Positions 8,706 through 17,849 of a stretch of 64,000 bases of DNA are shown here, piece after piece (position 1 is the stretch's first letter; each line of letters opens with the position of its first letter). This DNA is from Candidatus Tectomicrobia bacterium (GTDB taxonomy: Bacteria > UBA8248), in assembly GCA_016192135.1 (NCBI GenBank), contig JACPUR010000001.1, positions 62,001-126,000 of the forward strand, given 5' to 3'. The position numbers and the translations under genes were made by a program. The notes beneath the pieces were generated by a model. That model worked only from the letters and a program-made list of their open reading frames with translations, ran no database searches and was not told the origin of the DNA.

Positions 8706-11700
8706 GTGGAGCGTGCAAACAGAGCCTTCGTCCTGCCGTTCCGGCTTCCCATGCCATGGGACTGGTTTTTGGCGGCGGGCGGGGTCTGCTTCCTCGTATT
8801 GATGGCCGGTTTCGGGGCCATGGGGCTCGACGCGGGCGTTTACGGCCTTTTGTTCCTCGCCTGCGCCGGGATCGTGCTCCTCTCGATCCTGGATCTCGGC
8901 TGGGCCCTCGTCGCCGGGATGTTCGCCGTTCCCTTGTTGTCCATACAGTTTCTCCTTCCGTGGGGCCGGCTCAATATCGCCTTCGATAAGGTGTTCATCG
9001 TCGCATTTTCTTTCGTCTGGGCGGCAAGGTATCTCCGTCCGGGGACGCTCCGCCGCTACTTCTGGGAATGGCGGGCCGGCTTCGCCTGGTCGGCGGTATT
9101 GTTCCTCCTGGCGGCGAGCGCGGCCCTCTCATGGGCGGGGGGGAGCGGCATCTCACCCCTGGACATCCTGGAGCCTAGCCTCTCCGCCTTGTTCTTCGTC
9201 GCGGCCTTCGATGTTCTGTCAAGGGAAAAGGAGCTCTTTTCCCGGCTCATGTGGGCGCTTGTCCTGAGTGGCGCGCTCGTCCTCCTGGGAGCCGCGGCGC
9301 AGGTCATCAGCCAATCGATGGGCATCCGCCCCCCCCGGCTCGCTCTTCTGCCCGGCATGGATCAATTCCCCAGCCTCCCGTTGTTTTCCACGATCGTCCA
9401 TCCCAACTACTACGCGGTGTTCGTAGGGGTGGTCCTGGTCCTGGCATTCGGTTTCCTGGCGCATCCCTCCCGGCATGGCCGGCTCGCGTGCGCTTGGACC
9501 GTGGTCTGCGGCCTGGTCACGGTCATGGTTTCGCGGAGCCTGGCCGGCATGCTTATCGTTTCCTCGATTCTGGTCCTCACCTTTTTGCTGGTGGGCCTCT
9601 CATCTCGTCTCCGCTGGATTTCGGGCGCCGGATTTCTCGTCTTGCTCGCAGCGTTCTGGGTCTGGGGGCTGCCCAAACTGGAGAGAGGGAATTCGTATTT
9701 GGTGCGGGCCTATGTGTACAAGACGGTCATTCCGGAAATCTGGGAGAAATTCTTTTTTGGCGCGGGCCCCGGCAGTTTCGCGGCCGTCTTCCGGAAAGGG
9801 GAGTCGAAGATCAAGCCGGACGACCGGCTCGAGTGGAGGCGGATGCTGAGCGATCCCATGATACGGACCATCCTCCGGCCAGGGGAGGGGGGCGTGACCC
9901 TCACTGCGGGAAAGGCAGGGGCGGTCCGCCTCGAGTATGACATGGTAAATGCCGGCTGGACGAAAAGGGAGGGCCATACTTCTACCATGCTGGCTGGGAT
10001 TTCCGCCAGTGCGCGAATTAAGGCCGAGTATCCCGGCAAAGTCCGGTTGTTCATTTTTGACGGGGGAAGGTACCTTTTTTCTCCCTATCACGGAGGAAAA
10101 GGCGAGGAGGAAGTTCTGACGGCTCATGTTCCATATCAAATCAGGAATTATGAAGGATGGTCGTTCCCCTCGGTACGTTCAGGCTTATCCGTGGTCGAAG
10201 CTCCCGGCCGGGATGGAGAACTTTCGGGAATCCTTCTTCGGGGCGCTCCCACCGAGTTGCGCTTTAACCTCAAGAGTATCTTGAAGGGAAACACGGACCT
10301 TCTCAAAGGAAAGGCGGTGGCCGCGGGGGCCTGGATCAAGGTCGGCGGAACGGGTAGCCAGGACGCCTGGGGCAAAGTTAGGCTTCAAATCACGGGCGGA
10401 GTCCGGTCATATCATGGCGATTATCATCCTGGGGATGGCCAGTGGAGGTTTCTCTCCGTTAATGGAAAGGTCGGCGGGAATGAAGAGGGTCTCCTTCTCG
10501 ATGTGAACATCGGAGACGGAAGCCCGCCGGTGCAAGTCGATGGGATCTTCTTTGACGACGGGGAAGCCGTTGTGAAGCTGACTCCGGGGGAAGGACAAGC
10601 GCCTCCTGCCGATTGGCCCATTAGGGCCATTACGGGAGTGAGGCCGGTCGTCCCCGTCGGCGAATTCGCCCGGCGCTCCGGCGGGGAGGTGCGTGCAAGT
10701 ATGCGCTTGCGGGGGGGGCCGCTAGAGCTAGAGGCGAGGTTCTATCTCACGCACCTCTTGAGACGGAAAGATTTTTTTCCCGAGGGAGGAGAGGTGGCCG
10801 TGGGGGCGTGGATTCGGGCGGGAAGGCCGAGCGCCCGGGAGGAAGGCCGCAAGGTCCGGCTTCAGCTCGTGACCGGCCAAAACTCCCGTTACAGCAATTA
10901 TTACAGCGATTATTATTCTGGGGACGGCCGGTGGCAATTTCTGTCCGCAATCGCGAAGGTGGGGCCGGACACCCGGGAGATGATCTTGGATGTCGAAGTG
11001 GCGGGAGGAAGCTCTCCGGCCGAGATCGGCGAAGTCTTCGTCCGGGACGGGACATCGATCATCCGGTTTACGCCGGATGGGCGTCAGGCCCCTCCGGCGG
11101 ATTGGGTGAGCTCGAGAGAAAAAAATGTAAGGCCGGTTCTTAGCCTCGATGAGTACGCGAAGCGCTTCGGCAGGGAGGACCACCCGAGGTTTCTAGTCCA
11201 GGGCGCCCCCTTTGAGGCGAGGTTCTATCTCAGAATCCCCGGGCTTGCCGCCGGAGGGGAGATAAGGGCGGGTGCCTGGATCAGGAGCCGGCGCCAAGAT
11301 GTACGGCTTCAACTCGTCACCGGCGGAATTTCCTATTACAGCGCTTACCATTCTGGAAACGGCCAATGGCAGTTTTTGTCGGCGGTTGCGAAAGCCGCGC
11401 CGGGAACCAAAGGGGCGGTATTGGACATCGAATCGGAGAAAGCTAGGGGTCCGTCGGCCGAAATTGGCAGCGTCTTCTTCCATGATGGAATATCCATCAT
11501 TCGGCTGAAGCCGTATGGGCGCCAGGCCCCCCCGGCGGAATGGGCGGGAACGGGGGGCGGTCCAAGGACTCCCGCCTCTTCTGCGGGGACTGAGGGGGGG
11601 GCCCCGGCTGGGATCGGTTTCTTTGGTTCCCCTCTCGCCCTCCAGTTCGACCTCAGTGACTTATGGAGGTGGAATCCGGCGTTCGGCCGCGGCGGGGAGG

Positions 11701-13184
11701 TGGCGGCGGGGGCTTGGGTCCAAACGGCGGCGCCGACTCTCCCTGGGCGCGGGCGCAAGATCCGGCTCCGGGTGACCACGGGCTCCAGTGTCTACTACAG
11801 CGATTTCCATGCCGGGACGAACCAGTGGCAGTTTTTGGCGGCACGAGGCAAAACCTCTCCAGAGGAAAAGCTTTTGCGCATCGAACTCGAGGCGGCCGAA
11901 GGGAGCGGCCCGGTCCAGCTCGGCGGCCTGTTCTTTTTCGACGGGACATCCATCGTTCTCCTGAATTCGGGTGGCAGGCAGAGCCTTCCGGAGGACTGGG
12001 CGAGAACCCTGGGCGACCCGAGGCCGATCGTGTCTCTTGAGGCGCTTGCGGGACGCGGCGAGGTGGAGGAGCGGCCGGGAATCCTCTTTCTTGGAGCCCC
12101 GCTTGGCTTGGAATACGACCTCGGAGAATTCCTGAAGGGCAGCGCTGCGGCGGCGCGACGGGAGGAGGTCGCCGCCGGAGCGTGGGTCAAGGCGGAAGGC
12201 CCGACCTCCCCCGGCGGCGAGCCCAGGGTCCGCCTCCGCCTTGAGGCGGGCCCCGCTTCGTATTCGAGCGAGTCTCTTCCCAGGGATGGACGATGGCACT
12301 TCCTGCAGGCGAGAGGGCGCGTCAGGCCCGATGCCCGTGATCTCATGCTTCTTATTGAAGCCGGCGCCGGGAGCACCCCGATTCAGATTGACGGTGTCTT
12401 CTACGACAATGGTGATTCCATCGTGGGACTGATGCCGGAGAGCCGCCGTCTTCCCCTGCCCGTCTTTTCCAAGGCAGGGGTAAGGCCTGTCCCTGTTATC
12501 CCCATGAATCGGTATCGAAAGAATGAAGCCGCCGGTTTGGGGCTGGGGAAAGAGGCGTTTTCCCGGCTCATGTCGATCTTGATACCTTCCGCGCCGGGCA
12601 GCGGTAGGTCCTCCCTGGCCGGTTTGACCCCGAGGACTGTCGTGGGAGAGGACGGAGGCGATTCCCAGGGTTTGAAGTCGCTCCTCCGTGGGTGGCGGGC
12701 GGGGGTAGCGGTGGAGAGGGGTGGCGGGCCGGTCCGATTCAACCGGCTGGATTTCGACTTTTCCGCAGTGGCTACTGCCCGTTCGTCGAGTTGGCCCGAA
12801 ACCCGCCGGCCGGGCGCCGCTTCCGGCGGCCTCGAAAACGACATGCCGGCTGGCTGGAAGCTCCATGTGGACGGTTGGGGCCGCCACGTGGACCCAAGCC
12901 TATCGGCGCACAGCGTCTACTTGCTCGTTTTCGTGGAACGAGGGCTTCTGGGCCTCCTCGCCCTTTGCAGCCTGCTGGTCATTTTGGGCATCGAAATTTT
13001 CTCCTGCTGGAAGACGGACGGAACCCGGTGGTGCGGTTTCCTGGGGATGGCTCTCCTGGCGGTCCTTATTTCTTCGCTGGTGGAAGACACGCTGATGATC
13101 GCTCGCTACAACCTCTTGTTCTGGGTGCTCGCCGCCGCGGCCCTTTCGAGAAGAAGAGAGGCCTCCGCGGAGATGGAGGCATGA
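8706..13184 (+). CDS. Giant O-antigen polymerase/ligase-like membrane protein with five jelly-roll repeats in the periplasmic loop
   Basis: The product is about 1492 aa. Residues 1 to about 350 are membrane helices of the Wzy/WaaL (O-antigen ligase-like) type, ending in the loop-entry motif FFGAGPGSF near residue 350. The loop-exit motif HSVYLLVFVERGLLGL starts at His1402, and C-terminal helices run to the end. In ordinary family members these motifs are a few dozen to about 150 residues apart; here about 1050 residues separate them. About 507-1247 of that is five repeats of a beta-rich domain (AGAW, then VRL, then GDGQWQFLS, then a G-x-hydrophobic-F-x-D-G strand, then APPADW). The fold resembles CBM4/9-like jelly rolls, so glycan binding is a reasonable guess. 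GTG at 8706 follows GGGGAT; ATG at 8751 is possible. Polymerase versus ligase cannot be settled here. Confidence 0.8.
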   Translation: MERANRAFVLPFRLPMPWDWFLAAGGVCFLVLMAGFGAMGLDAGVYGLLFLACAGIVLLSILDLGWALVAGMFAVPLLSIQFLLPWGRLNIAFDKVFIVAFSFVWAARYLRPGTLRRYFWEWRAGFAWSAVLFLLAASAALSWAGGSGISPLDILEPSLSALFFVAAFDVLSREKELFSRLMWALVLSGALVLLGAAAQVISQSMGIRPPRLALLPGMDQFPSLPLFSTIVHPNYYAVFVGVVLVLAFGFLAHPSRHGRLACAWTVVCGLVTVMVSRSLAGMLIVSSILVLTFLLVGLSSRLRWISGAGFLVLLAAFWVWGLPKLERGNSYLVRAYVYKTVIPEIWEKFFFGAGPGSFAAVFRKGESKIKPDDRLEWRRMLSDPMIRTILRPGEGGVTLTAGKAGAVRLEYDMVNAGWTKREGHTSTMLAGISASARIKAEYPGKVRLFIFDGGRYLFSPYHGGKGEEEVLTAHVPYQIRNYEGWSFPSVRSGLSVVEAPGRDGELSGILLRGAPTELRFNLKSILKGNTDLLKGKAVAAGAWIKVGGTGSQDAWGKVRLQITGGVRSYHGDYHPGDGQWRFLSVNGKVGGNEEGLLLDVNIGDGSPPVQVDGIFFDDGEAVVKLTPGEGQAPPADWPIRAITGVRPVVPVGEFARRSGGEVRASMRLRGGPLELEARFYLTHLLRRKDFFPEGGEVAVGAWIRAGRPSAREEGRKVRLQLVTGQNSRYSNYYSDYYSGDGRWQFLSAIAKVGPDTREMILDVEVAGGSSPAEIGEVFVRDGTSIIRFTPDGRQAPPADWVSSREKNVRPVLSLDEYAKRFGREDHPRFLVQGAPFEARFYLRIPGLAAGGEIRAGAWIRSRRQDVRLQLVTGGISYYSAYHSGNGQWQFLSAVAKAAPGTKGAVLDIESEKARGPSAEIGSVFFHDGISIIRLKPYGRQAPPAEWAGTGGGPRTPASSAGTEGGAPAGIGFFGSPLALQFDLSDLWRWNPAFGRGGEVAAGAWVQTAAPTLPGRGRKIRLRVTTGSSVYYSDFHAGTNQWQFLAARGKTSPEEKLLRIELEAAEGSGPVQLGGLFFFDGTSIVLLNSGGRQSLPEDWARTLGDPRPIVSLEALAGRGEVEERPGILFLGAPLGLEYDLGEFLKGSAAAARREEVAAGAWVKAEGPTSPGGEPRVRLRLEAGPASYSSESLPRDGRWHFLQARGRVRPDARDLMLLIEAGAGSTPIQIDGVFYDNGDSIVGLMPESRRLPLPVFSKAGVRPVPVIPMNRYRKNEAAGLGLGKEAFSRLMSILIPSAPGSGRSSLAGLTPRTVVGEDGGDSQGLKSLLRGWRAGVAVERGGGPVRFNRLDFDFSAVATARSSSWPETRRPGAASGGLENDMPAGWKLHVDGWGRHVDPSLSAHSVYLLVFVERGLLGLLALCSLLVILGIEIFSCWKTDGTRWCGFLGMALLAVLISSLVEDTLMIARYNLLFWVLAAAALSRRREASAEMEA
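10227..12446 (+). repeat. Five in-frame diverged repeats encoding jelly-roll-like domains
   Basis: The units lie at about 10227-10616, 10701-11105, 11190-11543, 11610-11999 and 12078-12446, with linkers of 66-85 bases. Each starts with a [LF]xGxP-x-x-[LA]-x-[FY] strand (for example LLRGAPTELRF, FLGAPLGLEY). It then has GAW[IV], RL-x-[LV]-x-[TA]-G, a YYS-x-Y-type segment, W-[QRH]-FL, a central hydrophobic strand, F-x-DG-x-[SA]-[IV] and, in units 1-4, a P-x-[DE]-W end. The protein pattern is clear but the DNA copies differ widely, so the duplication is old rather than a recent slippage product. Unit 5 lacks the terminal Trp motif. Confidence 0.85.
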
Positions 13185-13200
13185 GAAGGTTGGGCGCAAC

Positions 13201-14112
13201 ATGAAAGCGGTTGTCATCGGCGGTTCTGGATTCGTTGGCAGCCACTTGGCGGATGCTCTCCTCGAAGGGGGCCATCAGGTGCGGGTGTTCGACCGGCGCC
13301 CGTCTCCCTACCTGGCCAAGGGGCAGGAAATGTTCCTCGGGGACATTCTCGACGGGGATCAGGTCAGGGAAGCCGTGTCGGGCCAGGACATCGTCTGCAA
13401 TTTCGCCGGCATTGCTGATCTTGATGAAGCGCGCGTGCAGGCTCTGGAAACCGTCCGCCAGAACGTCCTGGGCACGGTGAACCTTCTGGAAGCCTGCCGG
13501 GACGCGAGCGTCCGCCGCTACATGCACGCGAGCACGATCTACGTCTACAGCAACCGGGGCGGTTTCTACCGGTGCAGCAAGCAGGCCGCCGAGCTCTACG
13601 TCGAGGAGTATCAAAAGCACTTTGGACTGGACTTCACCATTGTCCGGTTTGGCACCCTCTACGGACGCCGCGCCGACAGGCGCAATAGCATCTACAGGTA
13701 TCTTCGCCAGGCGCTGAGCGAGAGGCGGGTCCGCTGCGACGGGACGGGAGAGGAGCTTCGTGAGTACGTCAGCGTCCGGGACGCTGCCCGCCTGTGCGTC
13801 CAGGCGCTCTCGGAGGAGTTCCGGAACGAACACGTCATCATCACCGGCGCTTATCCCTTGCGTTTCCGGCAGCTCCTCGAGCTCCTCAGCGAGATTCTCG
13901 GGGGCGACATCGAGGTGGAATTCACCGGCAAGGAGAACGAGGCACACTACCGGATGACCCCGTACACTTTCGAGCCCAAGATCGGCCACAAGCTCACTTC
14001 CAACAAATATGTGGAGATGGGGCAGGGGCTTCTCGAGTGCCTGCGCGAAATCTACGAGCAGATCGAATCCGAGCGCGCGGAGACTCTTCCAAGTAAGGAT
14101 GACAGTCACTAA
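13201..14112 (+). CDS. NAD-dependent sugar epimerase/dehydratase (extended SDR)
   Basis: The 303 aa product is an extended short-chain dehydrogenase that acts on nucleotide sugars. The NAD-binding motif is VVIGGSGFVGSHL near the N-terminus. A Ser/Thr-rich strand ASTIYVYS follows, then the catalytic YRCSK (Y-x-x-x-K), and RFGTLYGRR after it. Such enzymes epimerise or dehydrate UDP-, GDP- or dTDP-sugars in the cytoplasm. It starts at an ATG 17 bases after the stop of the large polymerase gene, so it is probably in the same transcript. The substrate is not readable from sequence. Three further extended SDR genes of this type lie in the window (32226, 38563, 42245), which points to several dedicated sugar precursors. 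Confidence 0.85.
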   Translation: MKAVVIGGSGFVGSHLADALLEGGHQVRVFDRRPSPYLAKGQEMFLGDILDGDQVREAVSGQDIVCNFAGIADLDEARVQALETVRQNVLGTVNLLEACRDASVRRYMHASTIYVYSNRGGFYRCSKQAAELYVEEYQKHFGLDFTIVRFGTLYGRRADRRNSIYRYLRQALSERRVRCDGTGEELREYVSVRDAARLCVQALSEEFRNEHVIITGAYPLRFRQLLELLSEILGGDIEVEFTGKENEAHYRMTPYTFEPKIGHKLTSNKYVEMGQGLLECLREIYEQIESERAETLPSKDDSH

Positions 14113-14238
14113 GAGAACCCCGCGCCGGGGACCGCCTGGCGCTCCGGTGCCCTATTTCCCAGGTGCCGCGTTCCCACACTGGAGAAGCGTCGCGCGCCCC
14201 GTCCTTCCCGGCGGCAGTCGCGTATTTCGAGGCGATCC

Positions 14239-17130
14239 GTGAAGAAAGTGGTGTATAGCTTCGTGGTGGCCGACCTTTTCCACTACGGCCATCTGCAACT
14301 CCTCCAGACGGCCAAGTCCCTCGGCGACCTGCACATCTGCGGCGTCCTCACCGACGGGGCGGCGGAGAGCTACCGGCCGAGGCCGATCACGAACCTCGAG
14401 GAGCGGGTCGCGCTCATCTCGAGCATCAAATGTGTCGACCGCGTGATGATCCAGGATCAGAAAGACCCGACAGAAAACCTGCGGAAAATTCACCGCGAGT
14501 TTCCCACCGCCGAGCTTGTCCTTGTCCACGGGAACGATTGGTCGGCGATTCCGGGCCGCGAATACGTGGAGTCCGTCGGCGGGCGCGTTTTTCAGCCGGA
14601 GTACTACCGGCGCCTCTCGGATTCCCAAGTGCGGGCTTCTCTCGCACGGCAAACCGGGGAGGCCCATTTCTACTACGAACAATTCACAGAGCACTTCCGC
14701 GTCGGCGATATCGAAGTATTCGACGGCGGCCCGAAGCACTTCATCATGTCCACCAAGGCCAACACCCTGAAGTCCCTCTGTCCCCTCTTGCGGAAGTCCC
14801 GGATTGAGCAGATGTTCATTTTCCGGGCCAGCGAGTGGCAAGAGAACGCGGCTGACATCCTGAGGCGGATTCGGTCGGAGTTCGCCCCCGGCCCCGTCGT
14901 TGTGCGAAGCTCGGCGGTGAACGAGGACACCTACCACACTTCCCAGGCAGGTTCCTATCGCAGCGAGCTGAACGTTTCACTTGCTGACGCGTCCCTGCGC
15001 AGGGCCGTCGAGAGCGTCCTGGGTTCCTACCGCGAAAAAGCGAACCTGAATCCGGCCAACCAGGTTCTTGTCCAGCCGTGCGTGGAGGGCGTCCGGTGCA
15101 GCGGTGTCATATTCACCTGCAATCCCCGGAGCGGCGCGCCTTATTACGTCATCAACTACGACAACAGAACCGGGAATACCGAGACCGTCACGGGAGGTCA
15201 CGAATCGGACAGTATTGAAATCTTCCGTATGTGCGGACCCGATGGCTGCCCGCGCGAGTGGCGCCCTCTCCTGGAGGCCGTTCGCGAGCTGGAGGAGGTC
15301 ATCCCGGGAACCCCCTTGGACATCGAGTTTGGAATCGCCGGGCGGGGAGAGGTGTCGGTCTTCCAGGTGCGCCCTCTCGTGTTGTCGAAGGAGAACCATC
15401 ACGCTCCTGCGGAAGCGGTGGCCGCTTCCCTTGCGCGCGCAAAGAAGGATTTTCGGAAATGGGCTCGTCCCGTCTCCCGTCTAGCCGGCCGGACAACCGC
15501 CTACAGCGACATGGCCTTCTGGAATCCGGCGGAGATGATTGGAGACTTCCCCACGGCCCTCGCCGTTTCTCTCTACCGGCACCTTATCACGGACCGGATC
15601 TGGAACCAGGCCCTCCTTCCGCTCGGTTATAGCGATGTCGGGGGCGCGCCCCTTCTCGTTGAGTTGGGCGGAAAGCCATACATTGATCTTCGCGTTACGT
15701 TCAATGCCCTTCTTCCCGCGGGTCTGCCCGCTGGCCTCCGGGGGAAGAGCGTCCAACACTATCTCAATCTGCTTCGTGAGCGACCCGAGCTCCACGACAA
15801 GGTGGAGTTCGAGATTGTGGACAACTGTTATCATTTCACGCTGGACCGTCGGCTGAAGAGGTTGGAGCGGGCGGGTATCAGGAAAAGCGACCGGGAAACG
15901 CTTCGGAAGGCTCTCCACGAGCTCACTTCCGCCGCCCTCGAAAAAGCGCCTAGGCACCTTCGTTCAGCCGAGGAGGATTGCCGCCGACTCGAGGAAAGAC
16001 GGGCGCTCATCATTTCTGCCGTCCACTCGCCGGGCAAAGACGCCGCCGGAGCGGAGAAGCTCTCGGCGGCCGTGGTCGCCCTTCTCCACGACTGCAAGCG
16101 TTGGGGGACGCTTCCCTTCTCCCGGGTCGCCCGGCTGGCTTTCATGGCTTCCTCTCTCCTCCGCAGCGCGATCGAAGCCGGTTATGTCGATGAGGACGTC
16201 CGCGAGGAGTTCATGGATCATGTCCGGACGGTCGCCAAAGAGATGGCAGAGGACTTCAGGGCGCTCGGGGCGGGTGTTTTGGGCAAGAGGGAATTTCTGA
16301 TCAAGTATGGGCATTTGCGCCCGGGGACCTATGACATATGCTCGCCGCGATACGATGGGGGCGCGCTTTTTGAGGAAATCGCGGGCTCCCACCCTGCCCA
16401 AGCCAAGGCCTCGAGGCCGTTCGCACTCTCCCGCGGGGCCCGGGCGCGGCTGGACGCGGTCCTCTCGCGGCACCGGCTCGGCTGCGACTCGGAGGGGCTA
16501 TTCGGGTTCATCCGGGCCTCGCTGGAGGGGCGGGAGCGAATCAAGTTCGAGTTCACAAAAAGCCTGAGCGAGGCTCTCGAGCTCACGGCCCGGGCGGGCG
16601 AATCCCTCGGCCTGGACCGCGACGCCCTCTCTCACCTGGATGTGGACGCGATCCGGCAGGCCAGCCAGATGACCGGGCGGGATTCGATCCGGAAGCTGTG
16701 GGCGGAAGCCATCGAGCGGAACCAGAAGCGCAGGGCGGTTCAAAGCTCGTTGTCCTTGCCCGCCTTGGTTTTCTCTGAGGGGGACCTGGAGGTGGTTCGG
16801 CACTTCCGGTCCAAGCCCAATTTCATCACCCGCCGGCGGGTCTGGGGGCAGCTCGCCCGCATCGGGCCGCACGGGCACGTGAGGGACGAGAACCTGGAGA
16901 AGAAGATCGTCCTCCTGGAGAAGGCGGATCCGGGATACGACTGGATCTTCACGAAATCGATTGCGGGGCTCGTCACGAAGTACGGAGGCGTGGCCTCCCA
17001 CATGGCGATCCGCTGCGCAGAGTTCGACATCCCGGCCGCCATCGGGTGCGGCGAGACGATTTACCGGAGCCTTCTGGCGGCGGATGCCGCAGTGCTCGAT
17101 TGCGGGACCGGGCAGGTGCGGGCGATCTGA
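14239..17130 (+). CDS. Cytidylyltransferase fused to a PEP-synthase-like L-glutamine kinase (phosphoramidate pathway)
   Basis: The 963 aa product has three parts. Residues 1-140 are a glycerol-3-phosphate cytidylyltransferase-like HxGH domain (His15, His18 in FHYGHLQLL). Residues about 155-400 are an ATP-grasp domain of the PEP synthase type (VVVRSSAVNEDTYHTSQAG, then VLVQPCVEGVRCSGVIFTCNP). Residues about 890-963 are the phosphohistidine swivelling domain, with KYGGVASHMAIR and catalytic His921. The kinase part matches the layout of Campylobacter Cj1418, which phosphorylates the amide nitrogen of L-glutamine at the start of O-methyl phosphoramidate synthesis. The two following genes match the next steps, so I infer the same chemistry. 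The extra cytidylyltransferase domain is unusual. GTG start. An ordinary PEP synthase is less likely, because the PEP-binding barrel is not recognisable. Confidence 0.75.
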   Translation: MKKVVYSFVVADLFHYGHLQLLQTAKSLGDLHICGVLTDGAAESYRPRPITNLEERVALISSIKCVDRVMIQDQKDPTENLRKIHREFPTAELVLVHGNDWSAIPGREYVESVGGRVFQPEYYRRLSDSQVRASLARQTGEAHFYYEQFTEHFRVGDIEVFDGGPKHFIMSTKANTLKSLCPLLRKSRIEQMFIFRASEWQENAADILRRIRSEFAPGPVVVRSSAVNEDTYHTSQAGSYRSELNVSLADASLRRAVESVLGSYREKANLNPANQVLVQPCVEGVRCSGVIFTCNPRSGAPYYVINYDNRTGNTETVTGGHESDSIEIFRMCGPDGCPREWRPLLEAVRELEEVIPGTPLDIEFGIAGRGEVSVFQVRPLVLSKENHHAPAEAVAASLARAKKDFRKWARPVSRLAGRTTAYSDMAFWNPAEMIGDFPTALAVSLYRHLITDRIWNQALLPLGYSDVGGAPLLVELGGKPYIDLRVTFNALLPAGLPAGLRGKSVQHYLNLLRERPELHDKVEFEIVDNCYHFTLDRRLKRLERAGIRKSDRETLRKALHELTSAALEKAPRHLRSAEEDCRRLEERRALIISAVHSPGKDAAGAEKLSAAVVALLHDCKRWGTLPFSRVARLAFMASSLLRSAIEAGYVDEDVREEFMDHVRTVAKEMAEDFRALGAGVLGKREFLIKYGHLRPGTYDICSPRYDGGALFEEIAGSHPAQAKASRPFALSRGARARLDAVLSRHRLGCDSEGLFGFIRASLEGRERIKFEFTKSLSEALELTARAGESLGLDRDALSHLDVDAIRQASQMTGRDSIRKLWAEAIERNQKRRAVQSSLSLPALVFSEGDLEVVRHFRSKPNFITRRRVWGQLARIGPHGHVRDENLEKKIVLLEKADPGYDWIFTKSIAGLVTKYGGVASHMAIRCAEFDIPAAIGCGETIYRSLLAADAAVLDCGTGQVRAI

Positions 17131-17843
17131 TGGCAACCATGTGGGTCTTCATCTCCCAGCGCCAAGTCGTGGGGCCGCACGGTGACACCCGGGATGCCCT
17201 GGAGAACTCCTACGTGGAATTCCTGGAGCGGAACGGCGTCCTTCCCCTCCCTGTGCCGAACGCGCTCCGGGATCCGGCCTCATATCTCAAAGCAAGCCGC
17301 CCGATCGACGGGGTGGTGCTCACGGGAGGGAATGACGTATGCCCTGCCGAGTACGGAGAAAAAGCCCTTCGGGAGACCGATGTCTCACCCGCCCGGGACC
17401 GGACGGAACGCGCCCTTCTGGACCTCGCGGTCCGGAGGAGGATTCCCGTCCTGGCCATCTGCCGGGGCATGCAATTCCTCAATGTCTACTTCGGCGGCCG
17501 GCTTGTTCAAGATGTATCCCGACAACTCAGGCGAAAGGGTCATCCTCCCGCGAAGGATCACGCCGTGGATTTCGTCGAGGAGCGGATGAGTCGTTTCCTT
17601 GGTCGCCCAGAGGCAGAGGTCAACTCCTACCATAACCAGGCCGTCATCGCGGAAGGAGTTGCCCCCCTACTCAAGCCGTTCGCCATCGAGCGGGAGGAAG
17701 GAATCATTGAGGGGCTGTTTCATCCTGCTCTGCCTATTGCAGGGGTTCAATTCCACCCGGAGCGGCGGCCCCAGGAAGACCCCGTATCTTTGTGCCTCAT
17801 CGAGGCTTTTCGGGGCCGTAAGCTTTATTGGGGAAAGGATTAG
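17130..17843 (+). CDS. Class I glutamine amidotransferase-like hydrolase, probable gamma-glutamyl-CDP-amidate hydrolase
   Basis: The 237 aa product has the peptidase C26/class I amidotransferase fold with a full triad: Cys111 in LAICRGMQF, His209 and Glu211 in VQFHPERR. There is no synthetase domain, so it acts as a stand-alone gamma-glutamyl hydrolase. The closest general family is gamma-glutamyl-GABA hydrolase (PuuD). Its position directly between a glutamine-kinase-like gene and a nucleotidyltransferase gene copies the Cj1416-Cj1417-Cj1418 group, where the equivalent enzyme cuts glutamate from gamma-glutamyl-CDP-amidate to leave CDP-phosphoramidate. That specific role is inferred from context. 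The start at the TGATG overlap with the kinase gene implies coupled translation. Confidence 0.75.
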   Translation: MATMWVFISQRQVVGPHGDTRDALENSYVEFLERNGVLPLPVPNALRDPASYLKASRPIDGVVLTGGNDVCPAEYGEKALRETDVSPARDRTERALLDLAVRRRIPVLAICRGMQFLNVYFGGRLVQDVSRQLRRKGHPPAKDHAVDFVEERMSRFLGRPEAEVNSYHNQAVIAEGVAPLLKPFAIEREEGIIEGLFHPALPIAGVQFHPERRPQEDPVSLCLIEAFRGRKLYWGKD

Positions 17844-17849
17844 TTTCTA

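Noticed and set aside
10227-12446. Considered as a CRISPR or recent tandem DNA repeat
   Set aside because: Units are about 350-405 bases, similar only at the protein level, and in frame within a membrane protein gene.
11661-12887. A 408-codon antisense frame inside the polymerase repeats
   Set aside because: The + strand repeats keep a consistent protein pattern and the antisense frame shows none.
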